From assembly GCA_016201185.1 (NCBI GenBank), contig JACQDG010000224.1:1-37355 (forward strand): a stretch of DNA of 37,355 nt, given 5' to 3'. Below the pieces are notes generated by a model, which did no database searches, was not told where the DNA came from, and saw only the letters and a list, made by a program, of their open reading frames with translations. The position numbers were made by a program, and so were the translations under genes. The DNA is from Acidobacteriota bacterium. GTDB lineage: Bacteria > Acidobacteriota > Terriglobia > Bryobacterales > JACQDG01. This document shows positions 1-8,694 of the stretch, one piece after another (position 1 is the stretch's first letter; each line of letters begins with the position of its first letter).

Positions 1-2
1 CG

Positions 3-125
3 GGGCAGATCGTGCTTTCCAGTGTGGGCTTCGTCAAGGCTGACCTGGAAGAGGCGGCGCGTTGGCTGGGCGTTGCGAACCTGTTCCACCGCGACGAAAA
101 GATCGAAGCTTTTCGCGCCGGTTGA
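3..125 (+). CDS. C-terminal fragment of an unidentified protein (truncated by left window edge)
   Basis: Open from the window edge in frame 3: GQIVLSSVGFVKADLEEAARWLGVANLFHRDEKIEAFRAG*, stop TGA 123-125. No family recognised. Confidence 0.55.
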   Translation, partial: GQIVLSSVGFVKADLEEAARWLGVANLFHRDEKIEAFRAG

Positions 126-163
126 GGGTCCAAGAACTAAACTCCGGTCGGAGTTTTGATTCC

Positions 164-334
164 ATGCCAAAGAAGCCGGCGCGGCGGCGGAACGTGTTCC
201 GGGCGGCGAAGGAAGTCCGGAAGCTGGCGCGGGAGCGAATCGGCCCGGTGCCGGCGGGCCGAACGATCCAGCCCAAGAGCCGCAAGCCCACGAAGCATCC
301 CAAGAAAGAAAAAGAAAGCTGGCTGGAAAACTAG
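164..334 (+). CDS. Small, highly basic hypothetical protein (56 aa)
   Basis: ATG at 164 inside the 62..334 ORF; MPKKPARRRNVFRAAKEVRKLARERIGPVPAGRTIQPKSRKPTKHPKKEKESWLEN. Sits between the left-edge CDS and tdk in the same direction. Confidence 0.55.
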   Translation: MPKKPARRRNVFRAAKEVRKLARERIGPVPAGRTIQPKSRKPTKHPKKEKESWLEN

Positions 335-350
335 CGGGGACGAGGGGCGC

Positions 351-962
351 ATGAACATCGTGCAAGGACATACCGGCTGGCTGGAAGTGATCTGCGGGCC
401 GATGTTCTCCGGCAAGAGCGAGGAGCTGATGCGGCGGATGCGAAGAAGCGAGATTGCCCGGCGGCGGGTGCAGATGTTCCAGCCGGCGGTCGACCTGCGG
501 CGTTCCTCCGAGGAGGGCGTCTCCCAGGGCGGCCTGCGCACCCCGCCGCTGCTCGTCTCCTCGGCCAAGGAGATCCTGGATTTCCTGGAAGTGCGGACGG
601 AAGTGGTAGGCATTGACGATGCGCATTTCCTGGGTCCGGACCTGGTGGAGATCGCCAACCACCTGGCCGACATGGGCAAGCAAGTGATCGTGGCAGGGCT
701 TGACACCGATTACATGGGCCGGCCTTTCGAGCCGATCCCGGCGCTGCTGGCGCTGGCCGAAGAGATCACCAAGACGCTGGCCATCTGTGTGCAGTGCGGC
801 GGGCCGGCCAAGTATACCCAGCGGCTGGTGGAATCGACGGAACGGATTGTGATCGGAGCGGCCGGGCTGTATGAGGCCCGCTGCCGCCGTTGCTTCGAGC
901 CCGGTGTACCCCGCCAGCAGCAACTGGATTTTGTGAAGCCGAAGCCGGGAAAGGTGCAGTGA
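351..962 (+). CDS. tdk: Thymidine kinase
   Basis: Starts MNIVQGHTGWLEVICGPMFSGKSEELMRRMRR (P-loop GPMFSGKS); DDAHF; C-terminal zinc ligands CVQCGG...CRRC. ATG at 351 is in frame within the 156..962 ORF. Confidence 0.93.
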   Translation: MNIVQGHTGWLEVICGPMFSGKSEELMRRMRRSEIARRRVQMFQPAVDLRRSSEEGVSQGGLRTPPLLVSSAKEILDFLEVRTEVVGIDDAHFLGPDLVEIANHLADMGKQVIVAGLDTDYMGRPFEPIPALLALAEEITKTLAICVQCGGPAKYTQRLVESTERIVIGAAGLYEARCRRCFEPGVPRQQQLDFVKPKPGKVQ

Positions 963-990
963 TGGCGCCCTTCCTGTCGGCCGGTCCCCT

Positions 991-1923
991 GTGAACGAAC
1001 AACCAACTTCCCCTGAAGAATCCGGAGAGGACAGGAACCCTGTCCCCCGCTGGCTGTCTTCATTCTTGCCTGCCTCGCCCGCCCGGTTCTTCCGCTCCCT
1101 GATCCGGCTTGTCGTTTTTTTTCTTTTTACATGGATCGCGTGGTGGCTCGTCGCCAAGATGATTACACCGCTGGTGGACATGCTGGTGGCCAGCGCCTTG
1201 TCGCTGGCTGTGGCTGTAGTCTCGATCACCGCGGTCATGATGCGCATCTACGAGCTCCAGCCTTTTTATGTGGTGGGATTCTTTTGGAATCGCGTGGCCC
1301 TGGCGCATCTGAAAATGGGGCTGGCGCTGGGGGCCGGCTCTTCCTTGTTGATAGTGCTGATCCAATGGGCCGGCGGGTGGGTCCGCTTGGAGCGCATCGG
1401 GCCGATTCCCAACGCCTGGGCGACCTTCCTTTTCGGCTTCTTCATCCTGGCGGTGGGGGCCACGGGAGAAGAGCTGCTCTTTCGAGGGTATGGTTTTCAA
1501 CACTTGATCTGCGCCTTTGGCCCCTGGTTTTCCATCCTGTTTACCTCCGGGCTGTTTGCCCTCGCGCACACGGCCAATCCTTCTTTTTCGCGCTTAAGCC
1601 TGATCAATACGGGCCTGTTCGGCCTGGTATTTGGTTATGCCTACTGGCGCACGCGGGATTTGTGGCTGCCACTCGGCATGCACTTTGCCTGGAATTTCTC
1701 TCTGACCACTATCGGCGCAACCGTCAGCGGGCTTAAAATTAAATTGACGGCAGTTTCCGTAGTTTCGGCCGGCTCGCGGCTGTGGAGCGGCGGTGATTAC
1801 GGGCCGGAGGCCAGCCTGGTGACCAGTTTTGTTCTGCTGGCGACGATGGGGCTTCTCTGGAAGCGACCCCCGGCCCGGCAGCAGCAGGGGATTGTCGCCG
1901 CCCAGTATGGAGGCCGGACATGA
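991..1923 (+). CDS. CPBP-family (CAAX/Rce1-like) intramembrane metalloprotease
   Basis: Multiple TM segments plus motifs GEELLFRGY, FALAHTANP, and WLPLGMHFAWNF typical of the CPBP/Abi family. GTG start at 991. Confidence 0.85.
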   Translation: MNEQPTSPEESGEDRNPVPRWLSSFLPASPARFFRSLIRLVVFFLFTWIAWWLVAKMITPLVDMLVASALSLAVAVVSITAVMMRIYELQPFYVVGFFWNRVALAHLKMGLALGAGSSLLIVLIQWAGGWVRLERIGPIPNAWATFLFGFFILAVGATGEELLFRGYGFQHLICAFGPWFSILFTSGLFALAHTANPSFSRLSLINTGLFGLVFGYAYWRTRDLWLPLGMHFAWNFSLTTIGATVSGLKIKLTAVSVVSAGSRLWSGGDYGPEASLVTSFVLLATMGLLWKRPPARQQQGIVAAQYGGRT

Positions 1924-2699
1924 GACGATCAGGAGCGTGGGTGCTCAGCGCCGGCTGGAGCTTGCTGGCTTGCGCTTCGCCTTCGCTGGCTGGCGAGAAG
2001 CTGACTTTTGCGGAGCGTACCGAGATTGTGCTGGGCCTGATGGCGGAATACGCCACGGTGAAAGTGGCCCTGCCGCGCTCGAAGAAGGCGCTGGAAGTCA
2101 CGGCCGCGGGCAAGCACGACAAGGAGAAGTGGGCCGAAGCGATGCAGCAGAACGGCCCGGCCGGCCGCGTCGGCGACCTGGTGCAGATTACCAAAGTGGG
2201 GATCGAAGGCGACCGGCTGCTGTTCGAGATCAACTACGGCATGAAAGGCCGGCGGCGATGGTGGCATAACGTGGAGGTGGGCACCAGCACCAGCGGCCGG
2301 ATGGCGCCCATCGCCCAGGATCAGAACAGCAACGCTCCGAGCGGCACCATGCTGGCATTGGTGTTCGACAAGCAGCTCCCGCCCCTCAAGGCCGCCGAGA
2401 TCAAGAAAATGCTCCAGCCCATTCTGGATTTCGAGAAGCACTCCGCCACGGAACTTTACACCGATACGCTGCCGAAAGAGTTTCAGGAGGCCATCAAGGC
2501 CAAGAAGGTTTTGGTCGGCATGGACCGGGAGATGGTCCTGCTGGCCAAGGGCCGCCCGGAAAACAAGCTGCGGGAGACCAAGGACGGCGTGGAGACGGAA
2601 GACTGGATTTTCGGCAAGCCCCCGGGCACTATCACCTTCGTGACCTTCGAGGGCGATAAGGTGATCCGAGTGAAGGATATGTACGCAGGAGCGCAATAG
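1920..2699 (+). CDS. Secreted hypothetical protein with BamE/SmpA-like C-terminus
   Basis: Signal peptide (MRRSGAWVLSAGWSLLACASPSLAG); C-terminal VGMDREMVLLAKGRPENKLRETKDGVETEDWIFGKPPGTITFVTFEGDKVIRVKD resembles the OmlA/SmpA/BamE pattern. Overlaps the previous stop by 4 nt (ATGA). Confidence 0.65.
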   Translation: MRRSGAWVLSAGWSLLACASPSLAGEKLTFAERTEIVLGLMAEYATVKVALPRSKKALEVTAAGKHDKEKWAEAMQQNGPAGRVGDLVQITKVGIEGDRLLFEINYGMKGRRRWWHNVEVGTSTSGRMAPIAQDQNSNAPSGTMLALVFDKQLPPLKAAEIKKMLQPILDFEKHSATELYTDTLPKEFQEAIKAKKVLVGMDREMVLLAKGRPENKLRETKDGVETEDWIFGKPPGTITFVTFEGDKVIRVKDMYAGAQ

Positions 2700-2743
2700 G
2701 CCTCGGCTCCTGGCTTCCAACTTCTCAATCTAATGGAGGAACG

Positions 2744-3754
2744 ATGGCAGCAGTAAAGGTAGGCATCAACGGTTTCGGCCGGATCGGGCGCAATATTTAC
2801 CGGGCCGCGATCGACGCGGACGACGTCAACATCGTGGCCGTCAATGATATTACTGATACTAAGACCCTGGCCCATTTGCTCAAGTACGACTCGGTGCTGG
2901 GCAGCCTGTCGGCGCAAGTCAAGGCGACCGACAACTGCATCCACGTGGACGGCAATTATTTCCAGGTTACGGCGCAGAAGGACCCTGCGCAGATCGACTG
3001 GACCTCGCTGGAGGCCCAGATCGTGGTCGAGTCCACCGGCCGGTTCACCAAGGCCGAGGAGGCACGCAAGCACCTGCGCGGGTCGGTGAAGAAGGTGATC
3101 ATCTCGGCGCCGGCCACCGGGGAGGACCTGACCATAGTGCTGGGGGTCAACGACGACCGCTACGAGCCCGCCAGGCACTCTATTCTGTCTAACGCTTCCT
3201 GCACCACCAACTGCCTGGCGCCGGTGGCCAAAGTGCTGAACGACAGCTTCGGCATCACCAAGGGTGCCATGACCACCATTCACAGCTACACTAACGACCA
3301 GGTCATCCTCGACTTTCCGCATAAAGACCTGCGGCGGGCCCGGGCCGCGGCGCTGAATATGATCCCCACCAAGACCGGGGCGGCCAGCGCCATCGGCCTG
3401 GTGATTCCGGAACTCAAGGGCAAGCTGGACGGCTACGCCATGCGCGTGCCGACTCCCAACGTTTCCGTGGTGGACCTAGTGGCAGTGTTGAGCCGGGACG
3501 TCACGGCCGAGGAGATCAACGCCAAGCTGCGCGCTGCCGCCGAAGGGCCCCTGAAGGGCATTCTGGGGTACACCGAGGACCCCGTCGTTTCAAGCGACTT
3601 CATGCACGATCCGCGCAGCTCGATTGTGGATGCCACCATGACCCGCGTACTTGGCGGCAACCTGGTGAAGGTGCTGGCCTGGTACGACAACGAGTGGGGC
3701 TTTTCCTGCCGGGTCGTCGACCTGATTCGCTTGCTCGAGAAGCGGGGGCTGTGA
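2744..3754 (+). CDS. gap: Type I glyceraldehyde-3-phosphate dehydrogenase
   Basis: [22 protein letters not shown]; active site [17 protein letters not shown]-terminal [24 protein letters not shown] upstream. Confidence 0.97.
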   Translation: MAAVKVGINGFGRIGRNIYRAAIDADDVNIVAVNDITDTKTLAHLLKYDSVLGSLSAQVKATDNCIHVDGNYFQVTAQKDPAQIDWTSLEAQIVVESTGRFTKAEEARKHLRGSVKKVIISAPATGEDLTIVLGVNDDRYEPARHSILSNASCTTNCLAPVAKVLNDSFGITKGAMTTIHSYTNDQVILDFPHKDLRRARAAALNMIPTKTGAASAIGLVIPELKGKLDGYAMRVPTPNVSVVDLVAVLSRDVTAEEINAKLRAAAEGPLKGILGYTEDPVVSSDFMHDPRSSIVDATMTRVLGGNLVKVLAWYDNEWGFSCRVVDLIRLLEKRGL

Positions 3755-4923
3755 TGCCCCTTTCCCTTCGCGAGCTGGATCTCCGCGGCAAGCGTACCTT
3801 CATGCGGGTGGACTTCAATGTTCCGCTCGATCCCACGGGAAGCCAAATCACCAGCGACACGCGGATCAAGGCCTCTCTGCCCAGCATTCGGTATGCCCTG
3901 GAGAATGGAGCGGCGCTGACCCTGGCCTCTCACCTGGGCCGTCCCAAGGGCAAACCTAATCCAGTGATGAGCCTGAAGCCGGTGGCGGCGCGGCTTTCCG
4001 AACTGCTCGGCCGGCCCGTGACGATGGCGCCGGATTGTGTCGGTCCGGCGGTGCCGCCGGCGGCTCCGGGCGAGGTGGTCCTGCTCGAAAACCTTCGCTT
4101 CCACGCCGGGGAAGAAAGGAACGACGGGGAGTTTTCCCGGCAGCTCGCTTCCCTGTGCGACGTCTATGTCAACGATGCTTTCGGCTCGGCCCATCGGGCG
4201 CATGCCTCCACAGTGGGCATGGTGGAGTTCGTGCCCGTGGCCGCTGCCGGATTCCTGATGGAACAGGAGCTGAAGTATCTTTCCATGGCGGTCAGCTATC
4301 CTGTGCGGCCCTATGTCGGCATCCTGGGTGGCGCCAAAGTTTCCGACAAGATCGAGGTGATTACCAACCTGTTGAAGATTGTGGATCGTCTTTTGATCGG
4401 CGGCGCTATGGCTTACACGTTTCTGAAGTCTCTGGGATTCGGTGTCGGCCGGTCGCTGGTCGAGGATGACAAGCTAGGCTTGGCCAAACAGTTGCTCAAA
4501 GGGGCCTCCGACAAGCTACGGCTGCCACACGATCACGTGGTGGCCGCCGAATTGAAGGCCGACGCGGAGTGGGAGGTTGTGGATGGGGTCAATACTCCGA
4601 TCCCGAACGGCTGGATGGGCGTGGATATCGGCCCGCAGACCGTGGCTGCTTACGCTGAGGAAATCTCCAGCGCGAAAATGATTGTCTGGAACGGACCGAT
4701 GGGCGTCTTCGAGATCCCGCCATTTGCCAGGGGTACCATCGAGCTGGCCCAGGCTGTGGCCGCTTCCGGGGCTACGAGCATCGTCGGCGGCGGTGATTCG
4801 GAAAAAGCCATCAAGACGGCCGGTGTGGCCGACAAGATTACCCACATTTCCACCGGCGGAGGCGCCTCGCTGGAGTATCTCTCCGGCCGCACCCTACCAG
4901 GCGTGGCGGCGCTGGAAAAATAG
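3754..4923 (+). CDS. pgk: Phosphoglycerate kinase
   Basis: Starts [64 protein letters not shown]. Start codon overlaps the gap stop (TGATG). Confidence 0.97.
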   Translation: MPLSLRELDLRGKRTFMRVDFNVPLDPTGSQITSDTRIKASLPSIRYALENGAALTLASHLGRPKGKPNPVMSLKPVAARLSELLGRPVTMAPDCVGPAVPPAAPGEVVLLENLRFHAGEERNDGEFSRQLASLCDVYVNDAFGSAHRAHASTVGMVEFVPVAAAGFLMEQELKYLSMAVSYPVRPYVGILGGAKVSDKIEVITNLLKIVDRLLIGGAMAYTFLKSLGFGVGRSLVEDDKLGLAKQLLKGASDKLRLPHDHVVAAELKADAEWEVVDGVNTPIPNGWMGVDIGPQTVAAYAEEISSAKMIVWNGPMGVFEIPPFARGTIELAQAVAASGATSIVGGGDSEKAIKTAGVADKITHISTGGGASLEYLSGRTLPGVAALEK

Positions 4924-4939
4924 ACTCTTGCAGCGCGTT

Positions 4940-4961
4940 CTGATCCCACACTGATCCCACA
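4940..4961 (+). repeat. Perfect 2 x 11-bp tandem repeat CTGATCCCACA
   Basis: Direct read: ctgatcccaca|ctgatcccaca between the pgk stop and the antitoxin operator. Confidence 0.9.
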
Positions 4962-4984
4962 GAGAGTGTCTTTGTGCTATCATT

Positions 4985-5002
4985 ATGCTAACATGTTGGC
5001 AT
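4985..5002. promoter_or_regulatory. Candidate TA autoregulatory operator (18-bp near-palindrome over the antitoxin start codon)
   Basis: ATGCTAACATGTTGGCAT; reverse complement ATGCCAACATGTTAGCAT. Differs only at one symmetric pair (T/G). Confidence 0.5.
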
Positions 5003-5237
5003 GCCTGAAGTGTTAGTCAGGGACTTGGACCCTTTGGTCATCCGGCGGCTGAAGACGCTGGCGCGAGAGCACCAGCGTTCACTGCAGGCCGAGCTGAAAA
5101 CCGTTCTGGAACGTGAGGCCGAGTCTGCGGTCTCGATGGCGGAGTTTCGTAAGGAAGCGGCCCGCCTCCGTCGGCGGCTGGCCGGCCGCAGGCACACCGA
5201 CAGCGCCACATTGCAGGCGGCCGGCCGCCGGCGATGA
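5001..5237 (+). CDS. FitA-like ribbon-helix-helix antitoxin
   Basis: MPEVLVRDLDPLVIRRLKTLAREHQRSLQAELKTVLERE is a typical FitA/Arc-like RHH N-terminus; ATGA overlap with the downstream PIN toxin. Confidence 0.85.
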   Translation: MPEVLVRDLDPLVIRRLKTLAREHQRSLQAELKTVLEREAESAVSMAEFRKEAARLRRRLAGRRHTDSATLQAAGRRR

Positions 5238-5656
5238 CGCGGTACGTCGTCGATGCAAGCGTCGTCGTGAAGTGGTTCGTGCCGGAGATCCATTCGGAAG
5301 CAGCCCTTCAATTCACAGTGTCCGAGTGCGAATTACTGGCTCCGGACTTCCTGCTGACGGAAGTGGGCAATATCCTTTGGAAGAAGATCCGCCGCGCCGA
5401 GCTTACAAGAAATGAAGGACGAGAAGTATTGCGGGTCCTTCGTCGTGCTCCGCTACAGATTCACCCCTCCGAACTCCTGCTCCAGCCGGCGTTTGAAATC
5501 GCGTGCAGCACTGGCCGCAGCGTTTACGACAGCCTTTACCTTGGGCTCGCTGTCCTCAGGCGCTGCCGGGCAGTGACAGCCGACCGGCGACTCTACAACG
5601 CTCTTCAAGGCAGCCCTTTCACCGCCAACGTTCACTGGATTCAAGAGGGGCCGTAA
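5234..5656 (+). CDS. vapC: VapC/FitB-family PIN-domain toxin (endoribonuclease)
   Basis: MTRYVVDASVVVKWFVPE, LLTEVGNILWK, VYDSLYLGLA, TADRRLYNAL: all four acidic PIN positions apparently present. Confidence 0.9.
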   Translation: MTRYVVDASVVVKWFVPEIHSEAALQFTVSECELLAPDFLLTEVGNILWKKIRRAELTRNEGREVLRVLRRAPLQIHPSELLLQPAFEIACSTGRSVYDSLYLGLAVLRRCRAVTADRRLYNALQGSPFTANVHWIQEGP

Positions 5657-5676
5657 AGGAGTGAACCGGCCCTCCG

Positions 5677-6384
5677 CTACTTCCTTCGCAGGGGCTTGAA
5701 GCGGTACTTCAGGATGCACCACAGCGCCCGGAAACCGTCGCGGAGGCCAATCTTTTTGCCTTCCTCGTAGGTGCGGCCGTGGTAGGCGATGCCGACCTCG
5801 TAGATGCGGGCCCGGGAGCGAGCCAGCTTGCAGGTGATCTCAGGTTCGAAGCCGAAGCGATCTTCCTCGAGTACGATCGACTGGATCAGTTCCCGCCGGA
5901 AAACTTTGTAACAGGTTTCCATATCGGTTAGATTCAGGTCGGTGGCCATATTGGACAGCAGGGTCAGCAGCTTGTTGCCCAGTGAGTGCCAGAAATACAG
6001 CACCCGGTGTTCCTGGGTGCCGACGAAGCGGGAGCCGTAAACGGCGTCGGCCTGGCCGCGCTCGAGCGGCTCGATCAGTTTGTAGAAATCTTCCGGGTCG
6101 TATTCCAGGTCGGCGTCCTGCACGATAACGTAATCGCCCCGGGCCTGTGCGAAGCCCGTCCGCAGAGCCTTGCCCTTTCCCATGTTGTGCCGCTGGAGGA
6201 TGACCTTCACGCTGGAGTTTTGCCGCTCGATCTCGGCGAGGCGCTCCCGGGTGCCGTCCGTCGAGCCGTCATCAACGACAATGATCTCCTTGGAAATGTC
6301 GACTCGCTCGACGCGGTTGATAATCTCGGCGATCGTTTCGCGCTCGTTGTAGACCGGGATCACTACCGAGAGCTTGAGGTTCAT
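5677..6384 (-). CDS. Family 2 glycosyltransferase (dolichol-phosphate mannosyltransferase-like)
   Basis: [62 protein letters not shown]. Confidence 0.93.
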   Translation of the reverse strand: MNLKLSVVIPVYNERETIAEIINRVERVDISKEIIVVDDGSTDGTRERLAEIERQNSSVKVILQRHNMGKGKALRTGFAQARGDYVIVQDADLEYDPEDFYKLIEPLERGQADAVYGSRFVGTQEHRVLYFWHSLGNKLLTLLSNMATDLNLTDMETCYKVFRRELIQSIVLEEDRFGFEPEITCKLARSRARIYEVGIAYHGRTYEEGKKIGLRDGFRALWCILKYRFKPLRRK

Positions 6385-6393
6385 AGATCGAGC

Positions 6394-7017
6394 TCAGCCG
6401 CAAGGTGTCAGTATACCGCCCTGGATTTCACCGCCGTGCTTTCGGAGCCACTCGAGCATGGCGCGGAAGGCCTGACCCCGGTGACTATGGAGAAACTTTT
6501 CTTCCGGGTCGAGCTCGGCAAACGTGCGACCGAGCGGTGGAAAGTAAAACAGCGGGTCGTAGCCGAAGCCGCCCGCGCCCCGCGGAGCATCGATGATGTT
6601 GCCCTCGGCCTGGCCGCGGAAGGTGGCTAACAGGCGCCCGGGTAAAGCGAGAGCAACAACACAGACGAAGCGGGCGCGCGGGCAGGAAGGGAAGGCGCCC
6701 GAAACGCGGCGCAAGTTTTCAATCAGCAGAGCGCGGTTCTGCTCGTCGGTCGCGAGCGGGCCAGCGTAGCGCGCGGAGCGAATGCCGGGCTCGCCCCCTA
6801 GCGCGTCCACTTCCAGGCCGGAATCATCCGCAAACAGCAAAGCATTTACGTGGCGGGCGTAGCACAGCGCCTTTTGAATGGCGTTTTCTTCGAAGCTGCG
6901 GCCGGTCTCCGGGCAATCGAACGGCCCGGTCGCCGCGATCTGCAATTCGGGCGGCGCGGCCAGGCGGAATTCAGCCAGCTTGCCCGGATTAGCCGTGGTG
7001 CAACAGAGCGTAAGCAT
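6394..7017 (-). CDS. rdgB: RdgB/HAM1 family XTP/dITP pyrophosphatase
   Basis: TANPGKLAEFRLA, FADDSGLEVDALGGEPGIRSARYAG, GGFGYDPLFYFPPLGRTFAELDPEEKFLHSHRGQA. Confidence 0.95.
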   Translation of the reverse strand: MLTLCCTTANPGKLAEFRLAAPPELQIAATGPFDCPETGRSFEENAIQKALCYARHVNALLFADDSGLEVDALGGEPGIRSARYAGPLATDEQNRALLIENLRRVSGAFPSCPRARFVCVVALALPGRLLATFRGQAEGNIIDAPRGAGGFGYDPLFYFPPLGRTFAELDPEEKFLHSHRGQAFRAMLEWLRKHGGEIQGGILTPCG

Positions 7018-7733
7018 TACCAGGAAGCGATGCGGCGCTGGGCGGCGATCAGTTCCTGGATGCCGGTGGCGGCCAGGGCCAGCATTTCCTGCAACTGCTG
7101 CTGATTGAACAGGGCATGCTCGGCCGTCGCCTGGACCTCGACGAAACGCCCGCCGCCGGTCATCACCACGTTCATATCGACCCCGGCCCGGGCGTCCTCT
7201 TCGTAGCAGAGATCCAGCATCGGCACTCCGTCCAGGATCCCCACGCTGATGGCGGCCAGGTAGTCAGTGAGAGGCATGCGGGAAATAAGCTTCCCCTTGA
7301 TCATTTGCTTCAGGGCAAGGGCCAGGGCCACAAAGGCGCCGGTGATGGAGGCCGTCCGGGTGCCGCCGTCGGCCTGTAGAACGTCGCAATCGATGGTCAA
7401 GGTTCGCTCCCCCAACACGGCGAGGTCGGTCACGGCGCGCAAGGAGCGGCCGATGAGCCGCTGGATCTCGTGGGTGCGGCCGGAGATTTTGCCGCGCACC
7501 GCTTCGCGCGGAGTGCGGGTGAGGGTGGAGCGTGGCAGCATGGAGTACTCTGCGGTCACCCACCCCTGGCCGCTGCCGCGCAGGAAAGCGGGCACGGCGT
7601 CTTCCACCGTGGCGGTCACGACGACTCTCGTGTTGCCCATCTCAATGAGAGCGGAGCCCTCGGCAGTAAGGAGGTACTGCGGCGTGATCCGCACGGGGCG
7701 GCATTGGGTCGGCAGCCGTTGATCGATTCGCAT
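7017..7733 (-). CDS. rph: Ribonuclease PH
   Basis: [21 protein letters not shown]...[57 protein letters not shown]. Stop overlaps the rdgB start (TAATG). Confidence 0.96.
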   Translation of the reverse strand: MRIDQRLPTQCRPVRITPQYLLTAEGSALIEMGNTRVVVTATVEDAVPAFLRGSGQGWVTAEYSMLPRSTLTRTPREAVRGKISGRTHEIQRLIGRSLRAVTDLAVLGERTLTIDCDVLQADGGTRTASITGAFVALALALKQMIKGKLISRMPLTDYLAAISVGILDGVPMLDLCYEEDARAGVDMNVVMTGGGRFVEVQATAEHALFNQQQLQEMLALAATGIQELIAAQRRIASW

Positions 7734-7758
7734 GGGAGGCTAAACGCCGAAGGGAAGC

Positions 7759-7896
7759 TCAACCGGGCTTCAAGACCGCGTAGAAAAGCAACATGACCAG
7801 CGCCATCGCCAACACCAGCCAGAAAATGCAGCCGATCTGCCGGGCGCGGCTCGTCGCGGTCTTCTTACGGCCCCGAGCCGGCCTCCACTTGGGCAT
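7759..7896 (-). CDS. Small single-TM protein (45 aa), absent from the supplied ORF track
   Basis: Minus-strand ATG at 7896: MPKWRPARGRKKTATSRARQIGCIFWLVLAMALVMLLFYAVLKPG*: basic N-terminus plus one hydrophobic helix; lies just upstream of rph in the same direction. Confidence 0.5.
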   Translation of the reverse strand: MPKWRPARGRKKTATSRARQIGCIFWLVLAMALVMLLFYAVLKPG

Positions 7897-7963
7897 TCAC
7901 CAAATCGTAGCACTTGAGGGGCAGCCGGTGGGCCAAACCTTGCCGTGGTACAACAGGAGCATT

Positions 7964-8674
7964 GTGGCTGCGAAGACCCTGGAGCGAATTGAGAGCGAGT
8001 GGAACCGGCTTTCCGTGATTCGCATTGGAAAAACGGTCGAGCTGCGAAGCACACTGGGCGTCTTCAGCGTCTATCGGCCGGACCGCGTTCTAACCGGTTT
8101 CGCCTGGGATAGCCTGAGCCTGGCTCCTTCTTTGCTGTCCTCGCCGCCCCGGCGAATCCTGCTGCTGGGAATGGGCGGTGGGACGGTGGTTCATCAATGC
8201 CGCGCCTTTTACCACGAGGCGCGGATCGACGCGGTCGAAATCGACGCTACGGTGATCCGGCTGGCCCGAAAATACTTTCATCTGCCGCGCGCCCAGGTGA
8301 GGGCGGTCCGGGCCGATGCGTTGCAGTTTGTCAGAGAGGCCTCGGGCCCCTATGACGCCATCCTGGATGACGTCTGGCCGGAGCAGGGAAGCGCAGCCAA
8401 GCCGCTGTTTGCGGCGCCGGACTACCTGGCCGGGGTTTGCCGGTTATTGGCCCGCGATGGGGTGTATGCGGCGAATTTGTGGGGCGTCGGCGGGCGGGCT
8501 TCGGAAATCCCCCGGGCTGGGAGAATGTTGCGCCCTTTGTTCCGCCGGATGGTATTATTAGTGCCGCCAGAAGGGCCGACCCGGGCCTTGGCGGCCATGA
8601 AAGGCCGAGAAGCGCCCCCGCCGGAGGCCCGCCGCCGGCTTCGCGGGATGGGCCTGCGCGTGAAGATGCTCTGA
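7964..8674 (+). CDS. Spermidine synthase-like (class I SAM-fold) protein
   Basis: ILLLGMGGGTVVHQCRAFYHEARIDAVEIDATVIRLARKYF...YDAILDDVWPEQG. Preferred GTG start at 7964 preceded by AGGAG; the 7793 start would overlap the divergent small ORF. Confidence 0.75.
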   Translation: MAAKTLERIESEWNRLSVIRIGKTVELRSTLGVFSVYRPDRVLTGFAWDSLSLAPSLLSSPPRRILLLGMGGGTVVHQCRAFYHEARIDAVEIDATVIRLARKYFHLPRAQVRAVRADALQFVREASGPYDAILDDVWPEQGSAAKPLFAAPDYLAGVCRLLARDGVYAANLWGVGGRASEIPRAGRMLRPLFRRMVLLVPPEGPTRALAAMKGREAPPPEARRRLRGMGLRVKML

Positions 8675-8694
8675 GCGGATGCCGGGGAGACGGA

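Noticed and set aside
5648-5672. GGGCCG...CGGCCC inverted repeat at the vapC / glycosyltransferase convergent junction
   Set aside because: Six-bp stem with 13-nt loop and no U-tract; possible terminator but not strong enough to call.
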